NCBI GenBank assembly: GCA_003224145.1
Contig: QHYN01000038.1
Coordinates: forward strand, 1-40,980
DNA length: 40,980 bases
Direction: 5' to 3'
Source: Acidobacteriota bacterium
GTDB taxonomy: Bacteria; Acidobacteriota; Terriglobia; Acidiferrales; UBA7541
The notes beneath the pieces are model-generated. The model made no database searches. It saw nothing but the letters and a program-made list of their open reading frames with translations, and was not told the origin of the DNA. Position numbers and translations under genes: made by a program. Shown here in pieces: positions 17,019-25,747 of this stretch; positions within the stretch are counted from its first letter, which is position 1, and the number at the start of each line of letters is the position of its first letter.

Positions 17019-18002
17019 ATCGCTCTGCTCACGGTTAAAGAGATTTTTGACCTCGTCCGCGACGACCTTGCTCTAGTTGAAGAAGAACTCGCGCGCCAGA
17101 GCGATACCGCGTTCCCAGCGGTTTCGGAAATTGCCGCGTACCTGTTGGGCGGCGGCGGGAAGCGGCTGCGTCCCGCACTTTTGCTTCTTTCCGCGCGGTA
17201 TGCCGGCCGCAGAGACGACAGCGCCATCCGCCTCGCGGCGGTGGTCGAACTGCTGCACAGCGCAACGCTGATCCACGACGATGTGATTGACAGCGCCGGC
17301 ACGCGCCGCGGCCGCCCTTCGGCGAATTCGAAATGGGGAAATCACCGGAGCGTCCTCACCGGCGACTGGCTGTATATGCAGTCGTTCCAGATGGCGCTGG
17401 AAGAACGCAACTTCCGGATTCTCGACGTGCTGATTGACGTCACGCAGAAAATGGTCGAAGGCGAGTTGATCCAGTTCGAAAAAATCGGGCGCATTGATGT
17501 CACGGAAGAGGATGCGCTGCGTCTCGCGACATACAAAACGGCATGCCTGTTCAGCGGCTGCGCGCGGCTCGGCGCGGTGCTCGGCGGGCTTGAGGGCGAG
17601 GAAGAACAAGCGCTGGCGGACTACGGAAGGTACGCGGGGCTGGCCTTCCAACTCGTCGATGATCTCTTGGATTTTACGGCCTCCGCGCAGCAGCTTGGCA
17701 AGCCGGTTCTGAGCGATTTGAAAGAAGGCAAAGTCACTCTCCCACTGATCTACGCGATGGAAAACGGCCATCGCGACGCGCGCGGCCTTGTGGCGCGCGT
17801 GCTCGCGGAGAAAGAGTTCGATTCCGTGCGGCCGGAAACCATCGTTTCGCTGGTCCACGAATCCGGAGCGCTCGACCGCGCCCGCAATCTTGCGCACGAT
17901 TACGCGCAGCGCGCCAAAGCCTGCCTCAACGGCCACCACGATTCGGAGTATGCGCGCGCTCTCGTCACGCTTCCCGATTTCATTCTGGAGCGCGAGAATT
18001 AG
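17019..18002 (+). CDS. Polyprenyl diphosphate synthase with non-standard start
   Basis: This trans-prenyltransferase of the octaprenyl/heptaprenyl type makes the side chain of quinones or a related lipid. Both Asp-rich motifs are intact (LIHDDVIDSAGTRRGR and FQLVDDLLDF), with GGGKRLRPALL before them. The conserved N-terminal helix (LTVKEIFDLVRDDLALVEEEL) is encoded before the first TTG at 17145, yet no ATG, GTG or TTG exists between the tatD stop (16997) and 17145. A perfect AGGAGG at 17007-17012 lies 6 nt before ATC 17019, so ATC (or CTG 17025) is the likely start, giving 327 aa. Whether this is real or a base error is treated in the findings. Confidence 0.9.
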   Translation: MALLTVKEIFDLVRDDLALVEEELARQSDTAFPAVSEIAAYLLGGGGKRLRPALLLLSARYAGRRDDSAIRLAAVVELLHSATLIHDDVIDSAGTRRGRPSANSKWGNHRSVLTGDWLYMQSFQMALEERNFRILDVLIDVTQKMVEGELIQFEKIGRIDVTEEDALRLATYKTACLFSGCARLGAVLGGLEGEEEQALADYGRYAGLAFQLVDDLLDFTASAQQLGKPVLSDLKEGKVTLPLIYAMENGHRDARGLVARVLAEKEFDSVRPETIVSLVHESGALDRARNLAHDYAQRAKACLNGHHDSEYARALVTLPDFILEREN

Positions 18003-18101
18003 CAGCTGAACCTTGCCGAGTGCAGGCGCAACATGCTGCGCCCCTACAAGAAAAGTTTGAAGCAGGAAATCTCTGAGTGAGAATCAGCTGTTTCGCAAGC
18101 C

Positions 18102-19037
18102 ATGCTGCCGTTCAAACTGGTCTATCACGATCGTTATGATTTGAATCTCGGCCCGCATGTTTTTCCTTCGCAGAAATTCCGGCTCATTCACGAAATGCTT
18201 TTACGCGAACGCCTCGCCACCGAAGAGGATTTTGTGCGTCCCGATCCCGCAAAGGACGAAGATATTTTGCGTGTACACACGTTCGAATGGGTGCAGAAAC
18301 TAAAAACGGGCACGCTCACCGCCAGCGACATTATGCTGCTGGAGGTGCCGTACTCGCCGGAACTAGTGGAGGCGGTGTGGCTGGCGGCGGGCGGAACGAT
18401 ACTGGCGGCGCAATCGGCCCTGCGGGATGGATTCGGTTCGAATCTGAGCGGCGGCTTTCATCACGCACATCCCGGACACGGCGAAGGGTTTTGCGCGATT
18501 CACGACGTGGCCGTGGCGATTCGAAAGCTGCAAGCGGATGGGGCGATCAAAAAAGCAATTGTCGTGGATACAGACGTACATCACGGCAACGGAACAGCGG
18601 CTATCTTTCGAAACGATCCCGCGGTGTTCACGCTCTCGATCCATCAGGTGAATAATTATCCAGCGCACAAGCCGCCGTCCAGCCTGGATTTGAACTTGGA
18701 TGACCGGGTCGAAGACGAGGAGTATTTGGGAGCGTTAATTCCGGCGGTGCAACAGACGCTAGACAAATTTCAGCCAGAGATTCTTTTTTATGTCGGGGGC
18801 GCCGATCCGTATTGCGAAGATCAACTCGGCGGACTCTCGCTGACAAAAGAAGGATTGAAGCAGCGCGACCGCAGAGTGTTTGAAGAAGCGCGGCGACGAG
18901 GCATTCCCGTGGCCACCACGCTTGCCGGCGGGTATGCCTTTCGAGTGGAAGACACCGTCCGAATCCACGTCAACACGATTCTCGCGGCACGCGAGGCGGC
19001 TCTTGCTTTTCCTTCCGCCTCGGCAGCGCGAAGCTGA
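18102..19037 (+). CDS. Histone deacetylase family hydrolase
   Basis: A 311-aa zinc hydrolase of the arginase/deacetylase fold. The catalytic His pair is H120/H121 (GGFHHAHPGHGEGFC). Zinc ligands are D158 and H160 (DTDVHHGNG) and D235 (GGADPYCED), and the closing glycine-rich loop is TLAGGYA. It most resembles the class IV/HDAC11-like bacterial group. Bacterial members deacetylate polyamines, acetoin-related or acyl-lysine substrates; the actual one cannot be told here. It starts at ATG 18102, 99 bp after the polyprenyl synthase stop, with no strong ribosome-binding site. It is convergent with the DUF4097 gene. Confidence 0.9.
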   Translation: MLPFKLVYHDRYDLNLGPHVFPSQKFRLIHEMLLRERLATEEDFVRPDPAKDEDILRVHTFEWVQKLKTGTLTASDIMLLEVPYSPELVEAVWLAAGGTILAAQSALRDGFGSNLSGGFHHAHPGHGEGFCAIHDVAVAIRKLQADGAIKKAIVVDTDVHHGNGTAAIFRNDPAVFTLSIHQVNNYPAHKPPSSLDLNLDDRVEDEEYLGALIPAVQQTLDKFQPEILFYVGGADPYCEDQLGGLSLTKEGLKQRDRRVFEEARRRGIPVATTLAGGYAFRVEDTVRIHVNTILAAREAALAFPSASAARS

Positions 19038-19199
19038 TACACTCCTCCGGCGTAAACTACCTGAATCGCTGTTTTCGAGAGGTGTCTCCATGAGCATTTG
19101 GTAAAGCACCGGCCGGGTTTTCCTCTGACAGCGTGGACTCCTACTACTGAAGGGCAAATCGAACTTCGGGATAGAGTTGAGACAGCATGTTAAGCAAGG

Positions 19200-20180
19200 C
19201 TAGGTGCCGCTAACACGAATTTCGCCGGAGACGGTGTGCACTTCCACGCGCCCGCCGCCGTTGCCCATGTGGGCCCGGAGGGAATGTTTTCCTTGTTCTT
19301 CAATGACGATGGGAATGTCCGCACGGATTTCGCCGGAGACCGCTTCGGCGGAGAGCTGAAAAGTGGCGGAAGGCGGAACGCTGAATTGCACACCGCCGGA
19401 TGCGGTCTTCAGATCCCAATAGCCTTGGCTGCCTGGATTTCCCTGCACGTAGACGCGCCCGGAGGCAGCGTGGGCTCTCACATCCCTGGTAGCACCATGA
19501 ATTTCAATCTCGCCACTGGCGGTATCCGCCTCGACGCGGCCTCCGGGCTGAGAGATGCGAATGACTCCAGAGAGGGCACTCACTCGCACATCACCTTTCA
19601 CATTCGCAACGGCGACGCTGCCAGAAGCGCTGGTGACGTGGACGTCGCTGCCGACGTCACTGACAGAGACGGAACCGCTGGCGGTGGTGAGCTGAGCGTC
19701 GCGGTCAATTTTTTCGACGCGAATCGAGCCGGAAGCGGCTTGCACCTTTACCGGGCCACGAAGCTCGCGAATGGTTTGCGCGCCAGAGGCGACGGTAGCG
19801 CTGACCTCGGTGTCGTGAGGTACTTGAATGGTGTAAGCAATGGTGATGTTGCGCATGCGGGTCATGTCTTTACCGACGCGAATGGTATCGCCTCTTTGCT
19901 CGACGGGAGGATTTGAAAGGGTGTCGTCGAGGCGCTTCTGCGGGTTGTCAAACCCGAATCCCGAAGCGCGTACGTCGCCGTGCACGTGCACCTTGCCGTC
20001 GGCGCTGCCAGTGATGCTCACATCACCCGCGGCATTGCTCAACTCCAGGCGAATGGGACCGGAAACCGTATAGTTGCGATCGAAGCTACCGGTTACCGCC
20101 GGTCCGGTGCTGCAGCCGGCAACGGCAATAACAGCGACGATGAGCACCAATAATGTGCCAAGGTTGCGGTAGCGCGCCAT
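19200..20180 (-). CDS. DUF4097-type beta-repeat lipoprotein
   Basis: The start ATG 20180 is set by a strong GGAGGAGG just upstream. The 326-aa product has a lipoprotein signal (LLVLIVAVIAVAGC). After it come many short beta-strand units with the recurring pattern TASGSVSV, SASGSVAV, TASGEIEI and AASGRVYV, as in the DUF4097/adhesin-like right-handed beta-helix family. These are surface or periplasmic proteins linked to cell-envelope stress or sensing, but no reaction is known. It is downstream of larE on the same strand (67 bp), and whether the two are linked is unknown. The ASG repeats suggest about seven coils. Confidence 0.85.
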   Translation of the reverse strand: MARYRNLGTLLVLIVAVIAVAGCSTGPAVTGSFDRNYTVSGPIRLELSNAAGDVSITGSADGKVHVHGDVRASGFGFDNPQKRLDDTLSNPPVEQRGDTIRVGKDMTRMRNITIAYTIQVPHDTEVSATVASGAQTIRELRGPVKVQAASGSIRVEKIDRDAQLTTASGSVSVSDVGSDVHVTSASGSVAVANVKGDVRVSALSGVIRISQPGGRVEADTASGEIEIHGATRDVRAHAASGRVYVQGNPGSQGYWDLKTASGGVQFSVPPSATFQLSAEAVSGEIRADIPIVIEEQGKHSLRAHMGNGGGRVEVHTVSGEIRVSGT

Positions 20181-20247
20181 TCCTCCTCCAACAAGACAGT
20201 GCATTGCATTCGGGCGTTTCTACTGCTAGTTACGCAGATACGGGGAA

Positions 20248-21135
20248 TTATGTTCCCGAGGCGGCCTTTTTGGGAAGCGGCGCAGTCGGGGTCAGAGCCT
20301 CGTTGAGAGAACCCTGACGATAACCCTGAGGATCCAGGGCCACGTAGGCGAAACCGGCGGATTTGAGGCGCTCGGCAATGGCAGCGGCCATTTCCAAAGA
20401 GAACGCCCGAGGCATCTCGTCCGGGGAGATTTCAACGCGCGCGAGATTGTCGTGGATGCGCACGCGAAATTGGCGGAAACCGAGCGCACGCAAAGCGGCT
20501 TCGCCGCGTTCGACGAGGGCGAGTCGTTCCGGAGTCACTTCGGTGCCGTAGGGCACGCGTGAGGCGAGGCAAGCGGAGGCCGGGCGATCCCACGTCGGCA
20601 GGCCGGCGCGTTGCGAGAGCATGCGAATTTCCGATTTGGCGAGGCCCGCATCGAGTAACGGCGCAAGAACTCTGTGCTCGGTGGCGGCGCGATGGCCGGG
20701 GCGGAAATCGAGCGTGTCATCGGCGTTCACACCATAGGCGACCGCAGCGAATCCGCGGGAGTGCGCCAAGCAGTCCAGCACGGAAAACAGTTCGTCTTTG
20801 CAGAAATAGCAACGGTCGGACTGATTCGCGCGGTAGGCAGGATTGTCCATTTCATGCGTTTCGATGAACTCGTGGCGCACGGCTACCCTGGTCACAAATT
20901 CTTCGACCACCCTCTTGTCGTGAGAAGAGAAACTGGGGGAGAGGGCGGTGACGGATAGGGTTCGACTGCCCAAAGCGCGGTGGGCGGCCCAGGCGAGATA
21001 GGCGGAGTCGGCGCCTCCGGATAGCGCAACGATGAGCGACGGAATCTCCGCGAGACGCAAAATCAAAATATCTTCTTTTTCTTCCGGAGGCAGGGAGAGC
21101 TTCTCTCCTGCACGAATGTGAACGAGGCTTTTCAT
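20248..21135 (-). CDS. larE: LarE, ATP-dependent sulfur transferase with three cysteines
   Basis: LarE adenylates the carboxylated nicotinate nucleotide and inserts sulfur during nickel-pincer nucleotide synthesis. The PP-loop motif SGGADSAYLAWAA is at residues 39-51 of this 295-aa form. Cys109 and Cys112 (DRCYFCKDELF) and Cys189 (ASACLASRVPYG) give a CxxC plus a distant Cys. In the family, proteins with only the last Cys sacrifice its sulfur; those with all three bind a [4Fe-4S] cluster and can turn over repeatedly. This protein has the latter pattern. ATG 21135 is favoured over a GTG at 21174. A TATACT box lies 10 bp upstream of the start. larC is 6 kb away on the other strand. Confidence 0.92.
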   Translation of the reverse strand: MKSLVHIRAGEKLSLPPEEKEDILILRLAEIPSLIVALSGGADSAYLAWAAHRALGSRTLSVTALSPSFSSHDKRVVEEFVTRVAVRHEFIETHEMDNPAYRANQSDRCYFCKDELFSVLDCLAHSRGFAAVAYGVNADDTLDFRPGHRAATEHRVLAPLLDAGLAKSEIRMLSQRAGLPTWDRPASACLASRVPYGTEVTPERLALVERGEAALRALGFRQFRVRIHDNLARVEISPDEMPRAFSLEMAAAIAERLKSAGFAYVALDPQGYRQGSLNEALTPTAPLPKKAASGT

Positions 21136-21198
21136 GTCAGCGGTCAGTATAATGCAGAGTGCGTTGGATAACACAGCAGCTTCCCCTGACGTGGGAAT

Positions 21199-22506
21199 TC
21201 ATTTGAAATCCAAAAGCACGTCCACGGTGTGTTTGTCGGCGTCGGCTTGCAACCAGTGGCCGACGGTTTCGTAGTGGAGCGGTAACTCGCCGAAGATCTG
21301 CTCCTGATGCGATTGCAGTTTCGTGAGTATTTCCTCGTATTTCGTTTTGTCGAAGAGATCGCCGGGAGCGATCGGCCAGGCAGCTTGGAGTTTGCGTTCG
21401 GCGGCGGGCGAGAGCCCGCTCAACATCATTTTGCCGAAGCGATACTGGGGCCCTTCTTGAATGCTCACGGAGTAGGAAACGGTGTGAGCTGATTCGTCAT
21501 ACGCGGGATTGGGATCGAGCTTTGCGTCCAGGTAGCCGTTGTGACCGAACTCTTCGCGGACCCGGTCCCAGGCCGCTTCGATCTTCATTCCATCCGCGAT
21601 GTCACCGGATTTCAGGCCAAGAACGTGGTTCAGAGTGAACTCCGATATGGCAACGTTTCCCGTCCAACGCGCTCCCTTCCAGTGATAGACCGCTCCTGGG
21701 GTGATAGGAACGAACACGGGGATCTGTTGCGGTAACTTCTGAGCGGGATTGCCCGTAAGGCGGATTTCCGGCGGGCCCAGCTTCGCATGTAAATATCCTT
21801 GCGTAAGATAGACGGGCCTGATCGCTTCGGTGACAAAGAGATCGATGGTCATTCTCGAGTAAGGCTTGCCCAGGATTTCGGAGAGATGCTGCTGCACCGC
21901 CTTGGAAGCCAAAAGGGAAGGATCGCTGAACTCCAGTCTTTCGATCCGAAGTGCTGCTCCTTCGATGCGGAATTGCTGGACGTTGCCTTCGCCCGTGGGA
22001 TTTGCAATGACCATATGCTCCAGAGAAACTTGCAAACCGTGCGAAGAGATCAATTCTTTGATCGCTTCGGCGGCTTGTTCAACAACACCGCCCGCCTCGG
22101 GCAGAGTGCCGTCGAAGAAGGGGATTTTCTTGTGAATGGCGTCGGCAAGTTCCGAATCTGCGAACCACGGAATGTTGTCGAAGTATGCAGGGATGCGAGG
22201 CGATTCTTCGACGTGGTAGGTAACGATGACACCGGAACGAGTCTGAAAATTATAGCTGACCTTGGCGAAGAGGCCAGTCTGCACGAGCTTGTCGGCGGCG
22301 GCCTGCAGATCCGCGCGGCCGACCTGCGAACCAACGGCGAGTCCCGTAAGCGCTGCGACCTGGGCTTCGGAGAGGATCTTTTCGCCATCGGCATGGACCT
22401 CGCGAAGCGATGCCGTGGCGTTGTCGGGAGTTTGTGGGGAAGCCGGTCCCGCTGCCAACACGAGGAGCGACAGAGAGGCGAAACCCGCTCGAAGATGCCC
22501 AAGCAT
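21199..22506 (-). CDS. Periplasmic POTRA-repeat protein without barrel
   Basis: The 435-aa product has a signal peptide (LSLLVLAAGPASPQ) and then successive BamA/FtsQ-type POTRA-like units: about 35-105 (HADGEKILSEAQVAALTGLAVGSQ), 180-255, 265-340 (GAVYHWKGARWTGN...FTLNHVLGLKSGDI) and 345-435. The usual C-terminal outer-membrane beta barrel is absent; the chain ends with a last POTRA-like strand (VDVLLDFK). POTRA domains bind unfolded barrel proteins or scaffold complexes, so this could be a soluble partner of an assembly machine. It starts at ATG 22506, 29 bp downstream of glmS on the same strand. A TAAAAT box sits 6 bp before the ATG. Function is not certain. Confidence 0.75.
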   Translation of the reverse strand: MLGHLRAGFASLSLLVLAAGPASPQTPDNATASLREVHADGEKILSEAQVAALTGLAVGSQVGRADLQAAADKLVQTGLFAKVSYNFQTRSGVIVTYHVEESPRIPAYFDNIPWFADSELADAIHKKIPFFDGTLPEAGGVVEQAAEAIKELISSHGLQVSLEHMVIANPTGEGNVQQFRIEGAALRIERLEFSDPSLLASKAVQQHLSEILGKPYSRMTIDLFVTEAIRPVYLTQGYLHAKLGPPEIRLTGNPAQKLPQQIPVFVPITPGAVYHWKGARWTGNVAISEFTLNHVLGLKSGDIADGMKIEAAWDRVREEFGHNGYLDAKLDPNPAYDESAHTVSYSVSIQEGPQYRFGKMMLSGLSPAAERKLQAAWPIAPGDLFDKTKYEEILTKLQSHQEQIFGELPLHYETVGHWLQADADKHTVDVLLDFK

Positions 22507-22535
22507 CCGTTTATTTTAGCCGAAATTGATTTGAA

Positions 22536-24401
22536 CTACTCGACCGTGACGGATTTCGCGAGATTGCGCGGCTGATCAACATCGCAGCCGCGGCGCACGG
22601 CAATGTGATACGCGAGCAATTGTAGAGGAATGATTTCCAGAAGCGGCGCGAGGAGCTCCGGCGCCGGGGGAAGCTCAATGACATGGTCGGAGGCCTCGCG
22701 AGCGAGGCGATCGTTTGTGGTTACGACCGAGATCACGATGCCATCACGCGCTTTGACTTCCTTGATGTTGGAAACACTCTTCTCATAGCGAGTCATAGCT
22801 TGGGGATCGGACTCATCGCGAGTGGCCAGCACAACGACGGGCAAGTTTTCGTCGATCAACGCGTTGGGGCCGTGCTTCATTTCGCCCGCAGGGTAACCTT
22901 CGGCGTGAATGTAGGAAATCTCCTTGAGCTTCAGAGCGCCTTCCAGCGCGATTGGATAATGGATACCCCTGCCAAGATAAAGGAAATCGGAATAACGGAA
23001 GAATTGCCGCGCCAGATTCTCGTAGAAGCCGGATTCGTCGGCTTGCAAGATCATTTCGATTTTGTGAGGTATGCGCGTGAGCTCCTGCATCAATTTTCTG
23101 GCAGCGTCTTGGTTCATTTTGCCGCGAACCTGTCCGAGATACGACGCGAGCAAAAGCAGAGCGGTCAATTGCGAAGTGAAGGCCTTGGTGGAAGCCACGC
23201 CGATTTCCGGGCCGGCGTGAGTGGGAATCGTGCCGCTGGCTTCGCGTGTGATCATTGAGCCAATGACATTGCAAATCGCCAAAGTCGGTGAGCCCTTGAG
23301 TTTTGCTTCGCGCTGAGCGGCGAGTGTGTCGGCGGTTTCGCCGGACTGGCTGATGCAGACAGTCAAGGTTTTTGAATCGATGATGGGGTCGCGATAGCGG
23401 AATTCGCTTCCGTAATCGACTTCGACCGGAAGGCGAGCGAGGCGTTCCAACATAAATTTTGCAGCCAGCGCGGCATGCCAGCTCGTGCCACAAGCGACGA
23501 TGCGCACCTGCTGAAACTCGCGAAACTGCTTTTCGGTGATCTCCATTTCATCCAGGAAAACTTTTCCGGTGTCCTGGGAAATCCGGCCGAGGAGCGTGTC
23601 GCGCACGGCCCGGGGCTGCTCGAAAATTTCCTTCTGCATGAAATGCTTGTAGCCGCCCTTCTCCGCCATGATGGGGTCCCAGGAGACATGTTGCACAGGG
23701 CGTCGGACCGGACGTCCATCATGATCCATGACGTGAACGCCTTGCGCGGTCAGTACGGCGATGTCGCCATCCGCGAGGAAAAAAATCTCGCGGGTATGCT
23801 GGAGCAGGGCCGGAATGTCGCTGGCGACAAAGTACTCTCCTTTGCCAAGCCCGACGACGGATGGGGGACCCTGGCGCGCGGCCACTATTTTCTGAGGGTC
23901 TTTTGCCGAGAGGAAAACCAGAGCGTAGATACCGCGCAGCTCATTCAGCGACCGGCGCACAGCTTCCTCGAGCGGGACGCCACCTTGCGAATTCTGTTCA
24001 ACGAGGTGCGCCACGATTTCCGTGTCCGTCTCTGTCGCGAACTTATGGCCCGCTTTCAGGAGTTTTTCCCTGAGTTCGAGATAGTTTTCGATGATTCCGT
24101 TGTGAACGACCACGATCTGGCCGGTGCAGTCGCGGTGCGGGTGGGCGTTTTCCTCGGTGGGGCGGCCGTGGGTGGCCCAGCGCGTGTGGCCGATGCCGTA
24201 AGTGCCTTCGATGGGTGACTTGGCGATGGCTTCTTCAAGGTTGCGGAGTTTTCCTGGAGCGCGGCGGATCTCCAGCTTGCCGGAGCCGTTTACGACGGCG
24301 ATGCCCGCGGAATCGTAGCCGCGGTACTCCAGCTTGTGTAGCCCTTCGAGGATCACGGGCACAGCTTTTTGGGGCCCAATATAGCCGACAATTCCGCACA
24401 T
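22536..24401 (-). CDS. glmS: Glutamine-fructose-6-phosphate aminotransferase
   Basis: GlmS makes glucosamine-6-phosphate from fructose-6-phosphate and glutamine, feeding peptidoglycan and lipid A. The mature N-terminal Cys nucleophile follows Met (MCGIVGYIG), and the Ntn glutaminase domain covers residues 1-235 ([20 protein letters not shown]). Two SIS isomerase domains follow ([35 protein letters not shown]), ending [11 protein letters not shown]. Its 621 aa is slightly long but normal. The 64-bp gap to purS is too small for a glmS ribozyme, so feedback through that RNA is excluded here. Confidence 0.97.
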   Translation of the reverse strand: MCGIVGYIGPQKAVPVILEGLHKLEYRGYDSAGIAVVNGSGKLEIRRAPGKLRNLEEAIAKSPIEGTYGIGHTRWATHGRPTEENAHPHRDCTGQIVVVHNGIIENYLELREKLLKAGHKFATETDTEIVAHLVEQNSQGGVPLEEAVRRSLNELRGIYALVFLSAKDPQKIVAARQGPPSVVGLGKGEYFVASDIPALLQHTREIFFLADGDIAVLTAQGVHVMDHDGRPVRRPVQHVSWDPIMAEKGGYKHFMQKEIFEQPRAVRDTLLGRISQDTGKVFLDEMEITEKQFREFQQVRIVACGTSWHAALAAKFMLERLARLPVEVDYGSEFRYRDPIIDSKTLTVCISQSGETADTLAAQREAKLKGSPTLAICNVIGSMITREASGTIPTHAGPEIGVASTKAFTSQLTALLLLASYLGQVRGKMNQDAARKLMQELTRIPHKIEMILQADESGFYENLARQFFRYSDFLYLGRGIHYPIALEGALKLKEISYIHAEGYPAGEMKHGPNALIDENLPVVVLATRDESDPQAMTRYEKSVSNIKEVKARDGIVISVVTTNDRLAREASDHVIELPPAPELLAPLLEIIPLQLLAYHIAVRRGCDVDQPRNLAKSVTVE

Positions 24402-24465
24402 AGGCGATGTCCTGTCCGACCGTTTTTAGCAGCGTAACACGCTCGTTGGCTCGCGAGGTATCGGG

Positions 24466-24708
24466 TCAATCCTCTATTTCAAAACGGTATTCCTCGATGA
24501 CCGGATTGGTGAGAACTTCCTTGGAAATGCGCTCCAGTTGTTGTTGCGCTTCCTCGTGGCTCCAGCCGTCGAGATTCAGAACGAAGAATTTACCCTGGCG
24601 GACGTCTTTCACAGCTGCATACCCAAGGCCAGAGAGGGCGTGATGAATGGTTTGTCCCTGCGGATCGAGTACGGTGCGTTTCGGCATGACCCAGACGTGT
24701 GCTTTCAT
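24466..24708 (-). CDS. purS: Phosphoribosylformylglycinamidine synthase subunit PurS
   Basis: An 80-aa dimeric subunit (MKAHVWVMPKRTVLDPQGQTI...ISKEVLTNPVIEEYRFEI) that bridges PurL and PurQ in the fourth step of de novo purine synthesis. The length and the TNPVIEEY end are typical. It is separated from purQ and purL, which are usual neighbours, and lies instead between add and glmS. A TATACT box ends 6 bp before the ATG (24715-24720), so transcription may start at the ATG itself. Confidence 0.93.
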   Translation of the reverse strand: MKAHVWVMPKRTVLDPQGQTIHHALSGLGYAAVKDVRQGKFFVLNLDGWSHEEAQQQLERISKEVLTNPVIEEYRFEIED

Positions 24709-24738
24709 GGCGCCAGTATAACATTGCGACGTGTCACT

Positions 24739-25737
24739 TCATGCTGTCCGCTTCTCGTCGTCAGGCAGAAATGCGTATTCGAAACTCATTTCGGAGATGC
24801 GGGATAGCTCATCTTCCTGCAATCCCATCTGTGCGGCGTGTGCATATTCGTCTTGCAGCGTCGTATGAAACATCGCCGGATCATCTGTTGAAAGCACGAC
24901 GGGTATTCCATGGCGGAAGAAAGCCGGCAGTGGATGATCTTCGATTCGCGCATCTTTACGAGCGAGTTGATGGGCGAGGGCGCCCGTTCTGAGGTTACTT
25001 CCCGGGCAGATCTCGAGCGGGATTTTTCGTTCTGCAAGCATGTCCATCAATGACGGATCATTGATGGCTGCGATGCCATGGCCGATGCGCTGCACGCCTA
25101 GCAAATCGATGGCTTCGCGAATTTTGTCTGGGCCTCCCATTTCGCCGGCGTGAATCAACCGGTGTAAACCTATTTCTCCTGCGCGTTCGTACACGGCCCG
25201 AAATTCCGCGGTGGGAACGCTCAGTTCGTCGCCACCGATGCCAAACGCCACGACCGCCTTCGAATGGCAACTCCCGGCGGCCTTAACCACTGCCATCGCG
25301 GCCTGCGGCCCGAATTGCCGAACTGCATCAAACACCCACTGAAGACGAAGTCCGCGGCGTTCGAACGGCTCGGCCGCGCGAAGCAAGGCCTCAAAATTTG
25401 CTTCCGGTTGCTGGTTTCTGAGCAGCATGACTCCGACGGACAGAGTCACCTCGGCATAGACTACATTTTGCGCGAGCAGGTGTTCGGCTAGATCGCGTAC
25501 GACGCAAGCATAGTCCTGCGGTTCGCGCAAAAACGAAGTTACCCATTTGAAGACTTCGATGAACTCCGCAAAATCGCGGTAGGCGTAGCGCCGGCGCATC
25601 TCCTCCTCGGTCATTGCGAGGCCGTGACGCATTGTCAGCGCACAGAGCGTGGCGGGCTCGATAGAGCCTTCTAGATGCAGATGAAGTTCCGCTTGAGGGA
25701 GAGAAGCGATCCACTGGGAGAGGGAAGACGGCGTCAT
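24739..25737 (-). CDS. add: Adenosine deaminase
   Basis: The 332-aa zinc enzyme deaminates adenosine to inosine, or belongs to the closely related adenine/aminofutalosine deaminase group. All motifs are present: HLHLEGS (19-25), GIGGDE, the HAGE motif with catalytic Glu, IGHG, and STDDPAMF near residue 300. ATG 25737 is favoured; a longer frame from ATG 25809 would overlap the preceding gene by about 60 bp. The gap to that gene is 10 bp. The adjacency to purS is consistent with purine salvage plus synthesis, though the pairing may be chance. Confidence 0.9.
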   Translation of the reverse strand: MTPSSLSQWIASLPQAELHLHLEGSIEPATLCALTMRHGLAMTEEEMRRRYAYRDFAEFIEVFKWVTSFLREPQDYACVVRDLAEHLLAQNVVYAEVTLSVGVMLLRNQQPEANFEALLRAAEPFERRGLRLQWVFDAVRQFGPQAAMAVVKAAGSCHSKAVVAFGIGGDELSVPTAEFRAVYERAGEIGLHRLIHAGEMGGPDKIREAIDLLGVQRIGHGIAAINDPSLMDMLAERKIPLEICPGSNLRTGALAHQLARKDARIEDHPLPAFFRHGIPVVLSTDDPAMFHTTLQDEYAHAAQMGLQEDELSRISEMSFEYAFLPDDEKRTA

Positions 25738-25747
25738 CCTTGGACAA

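Noticed and set aside
16182-18002. TatD-polyprenyl synthase fusion by stop read-through
   Set aside because: The two genes share a frame, but a strong SD after the TAG and the normal tatD end favour separate initiation.
24402-24465. glmS ribozyme upstream of glmS
   Set aside because: The gap is 64 bp, too short for the known ribozyme, and no matching core was seen.
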